Assembly (NCBI GenBank): GCA_964592755.1
Contig: CAZQFS010000101.1
Span: forward strand, 1-11,170
Source: CAZQFS01 sp964592755
GTDB taxonomy: Bacteria > Hydrothermota > Tepidihabitantia > Tepidihabitantales > Tepidihabitantaceae
Length of the DNA stretch: 11,170 bases
Direction of reading: 5' to 3'
In this document: positions 1-6,849 of the stretch, piece after piece
How positions within the stretch are numbered: the first letter of the stretch is position 1
Layout: each line of letters opens with the position of its first letter
The notes under the pieces: model-generated
Seen by the model: the letters and a program-made list of their open reading frames with translations, nothing else
The model's database searches: none
What the model was told of the DNA's origin: nothing
Translations under genes and position numbers: made by a program

Positions 1-311
1 TGAAGAACATGGTCGAGCGGGCGGCAATCGTCGCCGCCGGTCCGGAAATCCTGCCCCGCGACTTCCAGGCCCATGACCACCATCGTGCGGTGCACGACAA
101 CGACCTGTTTACCCGAACCCGGCCCTTGGACCAGGCACGGGATGAACTGGAAAAGGTCTACCTCGAAGGACAACTGGCGCGGTTCGGCTGGAACATCTCT
201 CGTGCCGCAAAAGAGCTCGAGGTCGAGCGGTCACGCCTGTCGCGCCGACTGAAGCAGTTGGGTATCGTCAAGCCCGAGCCCTATGCCGCACAGGAGCACA
301 GACCGTGTTGA
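1..311 (+). CDS. Sigma-54-dependent NtrC-family regulator, C-terminal fragment (5' end outside window)
   Basis: Only the last 102 or so codons are present; the reading frame is open to the left edge (codons AAG AAC precede the ATG at 9), so that ATG is internal. The visible start, LKNMVERAAIVAAG, matches the end of the AAA+ sigma-54 interaction domain (family pattern L-x-N-x-V-E-R-A). It is followed by a linker and a Fis-type helix-turn-helix: ARDELEKVYLEGQL, then GWNISRAAKELEVERSRLSR. Proteins of this family bind enhancer-like sites and use ATP to activate RNA polymerase with sigma-54, usually as response regulators of two-component systems. The sensor, receiver domain and Walker motifs lie outside the window, so the input signal is unknown. 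A 154-base gap separates it from the next plus-strand gene. Confidence 0.9.
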   Translation, partial: KNMVERAAIVAAGPEILPRDFQAHDHHRAVHDNDLFTRTRPLDQARDELEKVYLEGQLARFGWNISRAAKELEVERSRLSRRLKQLGIVKPEPYAAQEHRPC

Positions 312-407
312 ACAGAGCACAGCAGACGAGCCCGACAGCGCCGGAGGCGGCCTGGCGCATGTTACCGCAACCGACCGTGACCGCGAAAGATATTGCACGG
401 ACCAGAC

Positions 408-431
408 CGGGCAGACGAGTCTGCCTGCCCG
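408..431 (+). promoter_or_regulatory. Two overlapping, mutually exclusive short hairpins in a 5' region
   Basis: Within the 154-base gap 312-465, GGCAGA (410-415) can pair with TCTGCC (420-425) around loop CGAG. Alternatively CGGGCAG (408-414) can pair with CTGCCCG (425-431) around a 10-base loop. Both stems are perfect and share bases, so only one can form at a time. No T-run follows, so this is not a standard intrinsic terminator. It lies 23 bases upstream of the ribosome binding site of the next gene. I see no convincing promoter in the rest of the gap. A regulatory role is inference only. Confidence 0.25.
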
Positions 432-453
432 CGGCACGGTTCCTGCTCACGCA

Positions 454-460
454 TAAGGAG
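454..460 (+). promoter_or_regulatory. Ribosome binding site TAAGGAG
   Basis: TAAGGAG ends five bases before the ATG at 466. It is a near-perfect Shine-Dalgarno sequence and fixes the start of the small membrane protein gene. Confidence 0.8.
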
Positions 461-465
461 ACAAA

Positions 466-888
466 ATGAAGTACCTGGCTCTGCTGGTCGTCGCCGGTCT
501 GGGGATTGCGCAGACCGGCAGTCCGATTGGAACCCCGGCCGGCGCTGATACGACCCGCACCGTGCCGCTCTTTCGGCCTAAAGTGGTTGTACATCAGGAG
601 ATAGTCATACCCAAAGACCCGTTTCTGGGTGGTGCGCTTTCGTTAATACTGCCGGGAACCGGCCAGGCCTACTGCGGCCGGTGGCTGAAGGGCGTCGGCT
701 TTCTGGCCGGTGCGTATGTCTGCTACGGGATTGCAGGCGGCATAAACAAGGGCAGGGTGGACACCAGAACCGAGGGACAGAACCTGACCGCAGGCCTTTT
801 TGCCTTGGCCGGCCTGACAATCCACGTCTGGTCCGTGCTCGATGGCGTGAACTCGGCCAACGTCCACAACCGGCAGTTGCTCGAGTAG
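466..888 (+). CDS. Small membrane protein, DUF5683-like, with signal-peptide-like N-terminus
   Basis: 140 residues. The N-terminus (MKYLALLVVAGLGIAQ) looks like a signal peptide or first membrane segment. A polar stretch to about residue 50 is followed by LSLILPGTGQAYCGRWLKG (about residues 59-77), a motif of DUF5683/TM2-like proteins: small-residue helix, P-G-x-G-Q-x-Y, G-R-x-x-K-G. Hydrophobic segments follow at about 78-93 and 108-126, ending in WSVLDGVNSANVHN, which resembles the family's W/Y-S-x-x-D-A-x-x-S-A-x-x-x-N tail. The molecular role of such proteins is not established; they are inner-membrane proteins sometimes found near secretion or envelope genes. The start is set by TAAGGAG five bases upstream. 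It converges on korB2, with only 13 bases between the stop codons and no terminator hairpin visible there. Confidence 0.75.
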   Translation: MKYLALLVVAGLGIAQTGSPIGTPAGADTTRTVPLFRPKVVVHQEIVIPKDPFLGGALSLILPGTGQAYCGRWLKGVGFLAGAYVCYGIAGGINKGRVDTRTEGQNLTAGLFALAGLTIHVWSVLDGVNSANVHNRQLLE

Positions 889-901
889 ACTCGTCTCCGG
901 G

Positions 902-1774
902 TCAGCGCAGGCGGCGCAGCAGCTCAGCGATTGCGGCCGGCGGGGTCGAGGTCTGGGAAAGGCCACCGCGGGCGACGAGCGGGTGGAGCCGGTCATAGGA
1001 ATCGCGGCCTGAACGATAGAGCACGCCAATCGGGATGCGGTCGCCCCATTCGAGAGCCCGGGTGAAGGCCGCGGTCTGGTCCCGCGGGTCATAACCCTGC
1101 TCGGCATCGAGTTCGTAGACCCGATGGCTGTACCACTTGTGGGTATTGACGTGGTTGAAGCTGACGCAGGGCTGAAGCACGTCCACCAGGGCAAAGCCGC
1201 GATGGGTGATGGCGGCCTTGATGATTTCGGCAAGGTGGCGTTGCCGGCCGGAGAATCCACGCGCGACGAGCCCGGCATCCATCAGAACGGCAAGGGCAAC
1301 CGGGTCAAACCCGGGCGAGAGCGACCCAAAGGGAGTGGTCTTCGTCACCGTGCCGGCATCGCTTGTCGGTGAGGCCTGGCCTTTGGTCAGGCCGTAGACC
1401 TGATTGTTGTGCACCAGATAGGTGATGTCGGCATTCCGGCGCAGGGAGTGGATGAAGTGATTACCGCCTTCGGCGTAGCCGTCGCCGTCGCCGCCTTCCG
1501 CAATCACGACCAAGTCGGGATTGGTCAGCTTGACACCCGTTGCCACCGGCAGGGTCCGGCCGTGCAGGCCGTTGAACAGGTTGCACCGGATGTAATGCGG
1601 AGCCTTGGCCGCCTGACCGATGCCGGAGACAAAGCAGGTCTGCTCAGGCTTCAGGCCCAGCTCGGTGAGGGCGAGTTTCAGCGCCTCCCTGATACCGAAG
1701 TTGCCGCAGCCCGGGCACCAGGCGACTTCGTCACTGCTCTGCCAGATGTCGGTCGGCGTGGTATCTTCGTTCAT
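902..1774 (-). CDS. korB: 2-oxoacid:ferredoxin oxidoreductase, beta subunit (second copy)
   Basis: 290 residues. The beta subunit binds thiamine pyrophosphate and a [4Fe-4S] cluster and, with the gamma-alpha subunit, converts a 2-oxoacid plus CoA to acyl-CoA, CO2 and reduced ferredoxin (or the reverse) in the cytoplasm. Visible motifs: WCPGCGNFG with Cys20 and Cys23; GDGD at 95-98 and HNNQVYGLT at 122-130, the TPP-Mg2+ site; LQPCVSFNHVN with Cys203. The position usually holding the third cluster cysteine (GIGC) is Gln54; Cys47 lies seven residues earlier. The ATG overlaps the korA2 stop in ATGA (1771-1774) and no strong ribosome binding site is visible, so translational coupling is likely. 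It is the last gene of the minus-strand cluster. The substrate cannot be read from sequence: 2-oxoglutarate, pyruvate and branched-chain 2-oxoacids are all possible. Confidence 0.93.
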   Translation of the reverse strand: MNEDTTPTDIWQSSDEVAWCPGCGNFGIREALKLALTELGLKPEQTCFVSGIGQAAKAPHYIRCNLFNGLHGRTLPVATGVKLTNPDLVVIAEGGDGDGYAEGGNHFIHSLRRNADITYLVHNNQVYGLTKGQASPTSDAGTVTKTTPFGSLSPGFDPVALAVLMDAGLVARGFSGRQRHLAEIIKAAITHRGFALVDVLQPCVSFNHVNTHKWYSHRVYELDAEQGYDPRDQTAAFTRALEWGDRIPIGVLYRSGRDSYDRLHPLVARGGLSQTSTPPAAIAELLRRLR

Positions 1775-3513
1775 TGTCGGTCGAGCAGGTTCTTAAGTCC
1801 GGTTTCGACTTCGGCCACAGAGAACTGCCGTCCATCGTACTTCCTGACCGAGCCGGTGATGCGCAGACGGCTTTCCTGAGCGAGGAGCTGCGCCAGTTGG
1901 GCGGAAAAACTGCCTTCAACAGTGAACACACGCCGCGCGTCGGCTGCCAGCTCTCTGACTTCATCGGTCGGAAACGGCGCGACCCAGCTCAGATGTGCCA
2001 TTGCCAGGCGGTATCCCCTGTCGTTGAGTCGCTCGAGCGCCTCGGCCACGATGTGCCTGGTCGAGCCGAAGCAGAAGACAAGAGCCTGAGCGTCTTGTGG
2101 CCCGATGCGGGCCGGTGGGTCAGGCCTGATGCCGGCCAGCTTGCGGTTGCGTCTGTTGACCATGAGTGTACGAGTGGTCGCCGACTCGGTGATGTGGCCT
2201 TCGGGCGTGTGCTCGTCCGAGTCTGCGTAGATGACCTGGTCCGGGGTTCCCGGCAGAATCCGGGGCGAAATCCCGTGGTCGGTCAGCTCGTAGCGTCGAT
2301 AGGAGTAGACCGGAGCGTCTGGGCGGGCAGGGACAGACCCGGCGTGGCCGGGCGCTTCAACCGCGTCGAGCGATTCGACGGTCCAGGACGCATCGGCCAG
2401 GTACTGGTCAAAGAGCACGATGACCTGGGTCTGGTAGTCCTCTGCCAGTCTGACTGCCCGGGCAGTTGCCTTGAACGCGGAAGCCGCGTCGGCCGGGCAG
2501 AGGACGATGCGGGGAAACTCGCCGTGTCCGGCATGGAGCGCGAAGAGCAAGTCAGCCTGGGCAGTACGCGTGGCCAGGCCGGTTGCCGGGCCAGGTCTCA
2601 TCCCCAGGCAGATTACGAGTGGGGTCTCAGTCATGCCGGCGAGGCTCAGGGCTTCATTCATCAGCGAGAAGCCGCTTGCCGACGTGCAGGTTAGTGCAGG
2701 CGGGCCGGCAAACGCCGCGCCGACTGCCATATTGATGGCCGCAATCTCGTCTTCCGGCTGCTCGCAGATTACGTTCAGCCCGTCGGCATGTCGCGCCACA
2801 TACTCGAAGACCGAGGTGGCCGGTGACATCGGGTAGTTGGTGAAGAACCGGACCCCACCGGCAAGCGCACCAAGAGCCAGGGCCTGGGCTCCGGTCAGGA
2901 ACAACCGACCCGGCGGCTCAGTGCCCAACGCCTGGCTGCCTGCGCCGGACACAGCGCGACCGGAGAGGACACCGGAGAAAACGACTAGCTCTGCGCCAGC
3001 ACGCTCACGCACGTATTCGAACCCGGCACGGGCGCAATCAAAGTACCCGCGTCCCTGGTCCGTGCTTCGAGCAGGAAGCGTCTCCGGCAGGACGGCAAGG
3101 AGCGGTTCGAGCGGAAAACGGAGCAGAGCCATGACCGCGCCGGCGGCGACCACGTTTGCGAACAGCGCGTTCTGTCCCTGGTCACGGGCGATGGCAGTGA
3201 ACGGTATCAGCCGGACTCTCTCGCCGGTTCCGGTTTCCACCAGGACGGTTGCGTCAAGACCCGTGTATTCGGGCAGCAGGCCCGGGTCGAGCAGAACGAC
3301 AAGGGACGGCGCGTCGGCGTCGGCAGATACCGGCCGGTCCGCTACCCGGACCCGGGCGAAGTTGTGCCCGCCCCGGATACGTGACATCAGGTCCTGAGTC
3401 ACGAATACATGCCCGCCGGTGCGGACCAGACTCCGGCCGAGCAGCCGAGAGCAGAGTTGTACCCCCTGGCCGGCCTGTCCGGCAACCAACAGACCCAGGT
3501 CAGTCCTACTCAA
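1771..3513 (-). CDS. korA: 2-oxoacid:ferredoxin oxidoreductase, fused gamma-alpha subunit (second copy)
   Basis: 580 residues, the normal length of a fused gamma-alpha KorA. The gamma domain (about 1-180) begins LLVAGQAGQGVQ (8-19) and holds SRIRGGHN (44-51), typical of the CoA-binding/gamma fold. The alpha pyrimidine-binding domain begins near 205, with NYPMSPATS (226-234) in place of the commoner YPITP motif, then EQPEDEIAAI (251-260), which carries the conserved acidic residue, and RPGPATGLATRT (306-317). YRRYELTDHGISPRILPG (405-422) introduces the C-terminal domain, which includes RRVFTVEGSFSAQLAQLL. The start is TTG, overlapping the korB1 stop as TTGA (3510-3513). GGAGGAG five bases upstream supports it, and the protein begins just before the nucleotide-fold glycine loop as expected. 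Its partner is korB2 directly downstream. No separate ferredoxin-like delta subunit is present. Confidence 0.93.
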   Translation of the reverse strand: MSRTDLGLLVAGQAGQGVQLCSRLLGRSLVRTGGHVFVTQDLMSRIRGGHNFARVRVADRPVSADADAPSLVVLLDPGLLPEYTGLDATVLVETGTGERVRLIPFTAIARDQGQNALFANVVAAGAVMALLRFPLEPLLAVLPETLPARSTDQGRGYFDCARAGFEYVRERAGAELVVFSGVLSGRAVSGAGSQALGTEPPGRLFLTGAQALALGALAGGVRFFTNYPMSPATSVFEYVARHADGLNVICEQPEDEIAAINMAVGAAFAGPPALTCTSASGFSLMNEALSLAGMTETPLVICLGMRPGPATGLATRTAQADLLFALHAGHGEFPRIVLCPADAASAFKATARAVRLAEDYQTQVIVLFDQYLADASWTVESLDAVEAPGHAGSVPARPDAPVYSYRRYELTDHGISPRILPGTPDQVIYADSDEHTPEGHITESATTRTLMVNRRNRKLAGIRPDPPARIGPQDAQALVFCFGSTRHIVAEALERLNDRGYRLAMAHLSWVAPFPTDEVRELAADARRVFTVEGSFSAQLAQLLAQESRLRITGSVRKYDGRQFSVAEVETGLKNLLDRQ

Positions 3514-4382
3514 TCGAACTCCTCCAGTGCGGCGGCCAGTTTTCTCGTGTCGGGCTTGCGGTCAATCAACGGGCCCCGGGCCAGCGACGGCAGTTGTTCT
3601 TCGTACACCGGTCGACGCCGGCGCACAAACACGCCGACCGGGATGCGGTGGTCAGCCCCTGACGGGTCAGGCCATTCCCGCGCCCGCTTCAGCGCCTGGC
3701 TCAGGTCAGAAGGGTCATGCCCTTCGGTGGCAAGGTCATAGACCCGTTCCCCGTACCACGCGTACGGGTTGGGCCGCTGGTAGGTCACGCAGGGCTGGAG
3801 GATGTCGAGGAATCCGAAACCCTGATGACTGAGCGTTTCGACCATGAGTCGGACCAGTTGAGCCTGGTCGCCGGCAAAGCCGCGGCAGACAAAGCTCGCA
3901 CCCAGACCCAGTGCGAAGAGCACCGGGTTGAACGGCGGCATCAACTGCCCGGTGCTCCTGCGGGCAAGGTCAGGAGTGCTGGTCGGACCGGGCTGACCTC
4001 GGGTCAGGCCGTAGACGCCGTTATTGTGCACGAAAAGCGTAATCTGAGGGTTGCGGCGGAACGAGTGCATCAGATGGTTGCCGCCCTCGGCATAGATGTC
4101 ACCGTCGCCCCCGATGACGATAACCTTGAGCCGGTGGTTGGCCAGCCTTGTTCCGAGTGCGTGGGCCAGGGCCCGGCCGTGCAGCCCGTGCAGGTAGTTC
4201 GCACCAAGATAGTGCGCGGTGCGGCCGGCCTGGCCGATACCGGCAACCACGCAGACCTGCCAGGGCTTCAGCCTGAGTTCGGCGAGCGCCTGCCTCAATG
4301 CCTTGAGGATTCCGAAGTTGCCGCAGCCCGGACACCAGGTCGGTTCGACTTCAGTGGCCCAGACCCCGGTGCGCTCTTTCAT
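3510..4382 (-). CDS. korB: 2-oxoacid:ferredoxin oxidoreductase, beta subunit (first copy)
   Basis: 290 residues, the same length as korB2 and clearly its paralogue. Visible motifs: WCPGCGNFG (Cys17, Cys20), GDGDIYAEGGNH (92-103) and HNNGVYGLT (119-127) for TPP and Mg2+, and LQPCVTYQRPNPYAWY (Cys198). As in korB2, the canonical third cluster cysteine position after GIG is Gln51, while Cys44 sits seven residues earlier. The ATG overlaps the korA1 stop as ATGA (4379-4382), with a weak GAGG immediately before it. The C-terminus is longer between the last domain and the tail (EWPDPSGADHRIPVGV) than in korB2. It should pair with korA1 just upstream. Its substrate cannot be assigned; having two divergent pairs side by side suggests different 2-oxoacids. 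Confidence 0.93.
   Translation of the reverse strand: MKERTGVWATEVEPTWCPGCGNFGILKALRQALAELRLKPWQVCVVAGIGQAGRTAHYLGANYLHGLHGRALAHALGTRLANHRLKVIVIGGDGDIYAEGGNHLMHSFRRNPQITLFVHNNGVYGLTRGQPGPTSTPDLARRSTGQLMPPFNPVLFALGLGASFVCRGFAGDQAQLVRLMVETLSHQGFGFLDILQPCVTYQRPNPYAWYGERVYDLATEGHDPSDLSQALKRAREWPDPSGADHRIPVGVFVRRRRPVYEEQLPSLARGPLIDRKPDTRKLAAALEEFD
3519..3525 (-). promoter_or_regulatory. Ribosome binding site GGAGGAG deciding a TTG start
   Basis: On the minus strand GGAGGAG lies inside the last codons of korB1 and ends five bases before the TTG at 3513. It supports TTG as the real start of korA2, where no ATG is suitably placed. Confidence 0.65.
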
Positions 4383-6166
4383 CCTCGTGCCATCTCGATG
4401 AACTGCCGGGTAATCTCGCCGGCAGTGAAAGGTCGGCCGTCGAACTTCAGGATTTCGCCATGGGGTGCGATTCTGGTCTCGCGGCAGAGCAGTCGGGCAA
4501 GCTGACCGGTTGAGTTGTTCTCGACCGTGAAGACGCGGCGGCAGTTGCTCAGCCGGGCGACCGCGCTGTCCCGGGGAAACGGACAGAGCTCGGTCAGGTG
4601 AACCATGCTCACGCGCATGCGCTCGGCCCGCAGCAGGTCTACCGCCTCGCGCACCGGGCCCAGGGTCGAACCCCAGCAGACCAGTGCGTACTCGGCATCA
4701 TCGCCCGGATACGATGCGGCGACGTCAACCTCCTGGGCCATGGGCCCGAGTTTCCTCATCCGCTTCTCGTGCATGGTGATGCGGGCCTCGGCGCTCTCAA
4801 TCTGGAACCCGTCTTCGTCATGCTCGTTGCCGATGGCACGCACGACCTGGTTCGGGACCCCGGGACTGAGCCAGGGAGACACGCCGTCCGGCGTATCGGC
4901 GTAGCGCCGGTAGGCAAACGGAGCCAAATGTTGTGCCGGCCGGGTCGGTCCGCTTTGCCGGCTCCCGGAACGAAACCCCTTTGTGCCCTGGTGTCTTTGC
5001 GGTGAGCTCGGAACGCCTCCCCGGCCGAGGTCAGTCAGGCTGAATCTGGGAAGCGTCCACAACGAGTCGGAAAGATACTGGTCCGACAAAAGAATCGCCG
5101 GGACCTGGTACTTCTCTGCCAGGGCAAACGCGCGGCGGGTCAGGTAGAACGCCTGTTCAGCGCTGCCCGGAGCGAACACGAAGCGCGGGAAGTCGTCGCC
5201 CGACGCGGAGATGGCAAGCAGCAGCTCTCCCTGCTCGGTCCGGGTCGGGAATCCGGTTGCCGGGCCAGGACGCTGGGCAAGCACGATAAGACAGCTCAGC
5301 TCGGCCATCCCGGCAAGACCAAGCCCCTCGACCATCAGCGAGAACCCGCCGCCTGAAGTCGCGGTCATGGCACGCGCACCGGCATACGATGCGCCCAGCA
5401 CCTGATTGATGGCGGCGAGTTCGTCTTCGGCCTGCTCGACCACGATGCCGAACTGCTCCTGCTTGCCGGCCAGGTACTCCATCACCAGCGTCGCCGGCGA
5501 CATCGGATACCCGGAGAAGAACTGAACCCCGGCCGACAAAGCCCCAAGGCCGATTGCGTGGCTGCCGGACATGAGCAGACGTTCGGGCGGGCGCTTCACG
5601 ACCGGCACCGCGCACGGGCATGACCGCACCGCCGCCGCCGCCCGATACCCGGCCTGGGCACACCGGTGATTAAGCCGGACCGCGTCTCTGCCCTTGGCCG
5701 CAAACCGCTCCTGCAACAGCCCAAGCAGCGGTTCCAGGGGCTGGCCGACAAGCGCAAGCAGGGCACCAAGCCCGACCGTGTTGACCATTGAACGGGGAGC
5801 GCCCGCCTCACGGGCAATGCCGGACATGGGAATCGCCAAGACCCCGTCTCCCATCGAACGCTCGGCCTCCTCGGCAACAACCACTCCGCCCGGAACCATC
5901 TCCTCCCGGTGCTCTCCCACTAACACCGGGTCCAGGGCCAGGAGCACGTTTATCCGGTCGCTCTGCCCCATCACGCTTCGGGCCGCAACCCGCACCGAGG
6001 TGAAATTGTGCCCGCCTCTGATGCGCGACATCACGTCCGGGTAGGCAAACACGCAGTACCCGGCACGCATCATCACTCGAGCCAGCAGCTCTGCCGCAGT
6101 GTCCACGCCCTGACCGGCCTGCCCGGCGACCATCAACGTCACGTCACTGTTGGCTTCTGGCATCAT
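4379..6166 (-). CDS. korA: 2-oxoacid:ferredoxin oxidoreductase, fused gamma-alpha subunit (first copy), with repeat-encoded insert
   Basis: 595 residues. The gamma domain (about 1-180) has LMVAGQAGQGVD (11-22) and MSRIRGGHN (46-54). The alpha domain begins near 198 and has GYPMSPATLVMEY (219-231), EQAEDELAAI (244-253) and RPGPATGFPTRTEQGE (299-314). The C-terminal domain includes RRVFTVENNSTGQLARLL. Between the tryptophan-threonine of the alpha domain (370-371) and YRRY (419-422) it has about 20 more residues than korA2; residues 388-398 (SPQRHQGTKGF) are encoded by a copy of a dispersed DNA repeat also present just upstream of the gene. The frame stays intact, so the gene is probably functional. 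Two in-frame ATGs (6166 and 6163) could start it; neither has a strong ribosome binding site. A CPC motif (183-185) in the gamma-alpha linker is absent from korA2. It forms an enzyme with korB1. Confidence 0.93.
   Translation of the reverse strand: MMPEANSDVTLMVAGQAGQGVDTAAELLARVMMRAGYCVFAYPDVMSRIRGGHNFTSVRVAARSVMGQSDRINVLLALDPVLVGEHREEMVPGGVVVAEEAERSMGDGVLAIPMSGIAREAGAPRSMVNTVGLGALLALVGQPLEPLLGLLQERFAAKGRDAVRLNHRCAQAGYRAAAAVRSCPCAVPVVKRPPERLLMSGSHAIGLGALSAGVQFFSGYPMSPATLVMEYLAGKQEQFGIVVEQAEDELAAINQVLGASYAGARAMTATSGGGFSLMVEGLGLAGMAELSCLIVLAQRPGPATGFPTRTEQGELLLAISASGDDFPRFVFAPGSAEQAFYLTRRAFALAEKYQVPAILLSDQYLSDSLWTLPRFSLTDLGRGGVPSSPQRHQGTKGFRSGSRQSGPTRPAQHLAPFAYRRYADTPDGVSPWLSPGVPNQVVRAIGNEHDEDGFQIESAEARITMHEKRMRKLGPMAQEVDVAASYPGDDAEYALVCWGSTLGPVREAVDLLRAERMRVSMVHLTELCPFPRDSAVARLSNCRRVFTVENNSTGQLARLLCRETRIAPHGEILKFDGRPFTAGEITRQFIEMARG
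4964..5006. repeat. Half copy of dispersed palindromic repeat inside korA1
   Basis: Bases 4974-5006 match 6261-6293 at 30 of 33 positions, and all three differences are C/T. The match extends leftward to 4964/6251 at 37 of 43 positions. Read on the minus strand it is in frame within korA1 and encodes residues 388-398. The left inverted arm seen at the upstream copy is not present here. The surrounding segment is a linker where the paralogue korA2 is about 20 residues shorter, so the repeat most likely inserted here and was tolerated. Confidence 0.8.
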
Positions 6167-6224
6167 TCATCTCACATCTGACTTCCGGGCTCTCTCCTCT
6201 CACACTTGCCTTCGGAGATGATTG

Positions 6225-6289
6225 CCACGAAGACGCAAAGACACGAAGAACCCGGACCAGAACCCCTTTGTGCCTTGGTGTTTTTGTGG
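6225..6289. repeat. Imperfect inverted repeat, CCACGAAGAC/CTTTGTG type
   Basis: This lies in the 144-base gap between the CvpA-like gene and korA1. Arms at 6225-6248 and 6266-6289 flank a 17-base centre. Of 24 pairs, 18 are Watson-Crick; four more are G-T, which would pair as G-U in a plus-strand transcript. The right arm is the unit found again inside korA1. The A-rich CCACGAAGACGCAAAGACAC character differs sharply from the GC-rich surroundings. From memory, similar CCACGAAGACACGAAG and CACAAAGGCACAAAG repeats are dispersed in many environmental bacterial and archaeal genomes; I could not search for them here. No clear promoter for korA1 is visible in the rest of this gap. Confidence 0.8.
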
Positions 6290-6310
6290 TGAGCATTGTC
6301 CGGCCAGCAT

Positions 6311-6802
6311 TCAGATGTTCAGCCAGCGTGCCTGGCGCAGCAGCGCGCGGACCTCGACCAGAGTGCGGAAGCGCAGCAGGTCCCGGGCAACCAGCGACCG
6401 CTCCACCGCCTCGAAGAACCGCCGGTCCTTGTGGGCAAAGGCTATATAGGGCACGCGGATGGCGGCGTGGCCGACGACGTAGGCACAGACCACGGCCAGC
6501 AGCAACCCGAAAACATAGCTGAACGCGCCCATGCCGAAACCAACCCTCAAATCGAGCAAGGCAGCAAGAACCACTGCGACCGCGGCGGCGACGGCGAACA
6601 GCACCAGATAAGAAAGGGCGTAGGACAAAGACGTCAGCTCGTGGACGGTCTTGAAGAACCGGTTGGTCAGAACCAGTGCGCCGATGAGAAACAGCGTCTC
6701 GTAGAGCACGCGGGAGAAATCGCGGGCCGCCCGCATGAGCTGCACTCCGGCCACGGTCGCCACGAAACCCAGTGCGGCCCAGTCCAGCCAGTTATAGCTC
6801 AT
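6311..6802 (-). CDS. CvpA-like membrane protein with four predicted helices
   Basis: 163 residues from the ATG at 6802. The frame stays open upstream to 7036, but that part overlaps the DUF4177 gene in another frame and reads as low-complexity shadow sequence, so I chose MSYNWLDW. Hydrophobic segments lie at about 5-23, 32-48, 60-84 and 92-116. A charged, helical, probably cytoplasmic tail (AHKDRRFFEAVERSLVARDL) follows. The opening NWLDW and the topology resemble the CvpA/colicin V production family, but no residue motif makes this certain. It lies 47 bases after the DUF4177 stop, probably in the same transcript. Only a weak purine run (GCGGAG) touches the ATG. It could equally be a lineage-specific membrane protein. 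Confidence 0.65.
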   Translation of the reverse strand: MSYNWLDWAALGFVATVAGVQLMRAARDFSRVLYETLFLIGALVLTNRFFKTVHELTSLSYALSYLVLFAVAAAVAVVLAALLDLRVGFGMGAFSYVFGLLLAVVCAYVVGHAAIRVPYIAFAHKDRRFFEAVERSLVARDLLRFRTLVEVRALLRQARWLNI

Positions 6803-6849
6803 CTCCGCACCCGGCCACCGCGCTGCCGCTCCCGGCCTACGCCCGCGCT

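Noticed and set aside
889..901. Possible terminator between the convergent DUF5683-like and korB2 genes.
   Set aside because: Only 13 bases separate the stops and there is no stem or T-run.
1774..2694. Long plus-strand open frame of 306 codons opposite korA2, and similar long frames opposite korB1 and DUF763.
   Set aside because: They lie antisense to clearly conserved genes, have no ribosome binding sites or recognisable motifs, and are expected in GC-rich DNA.
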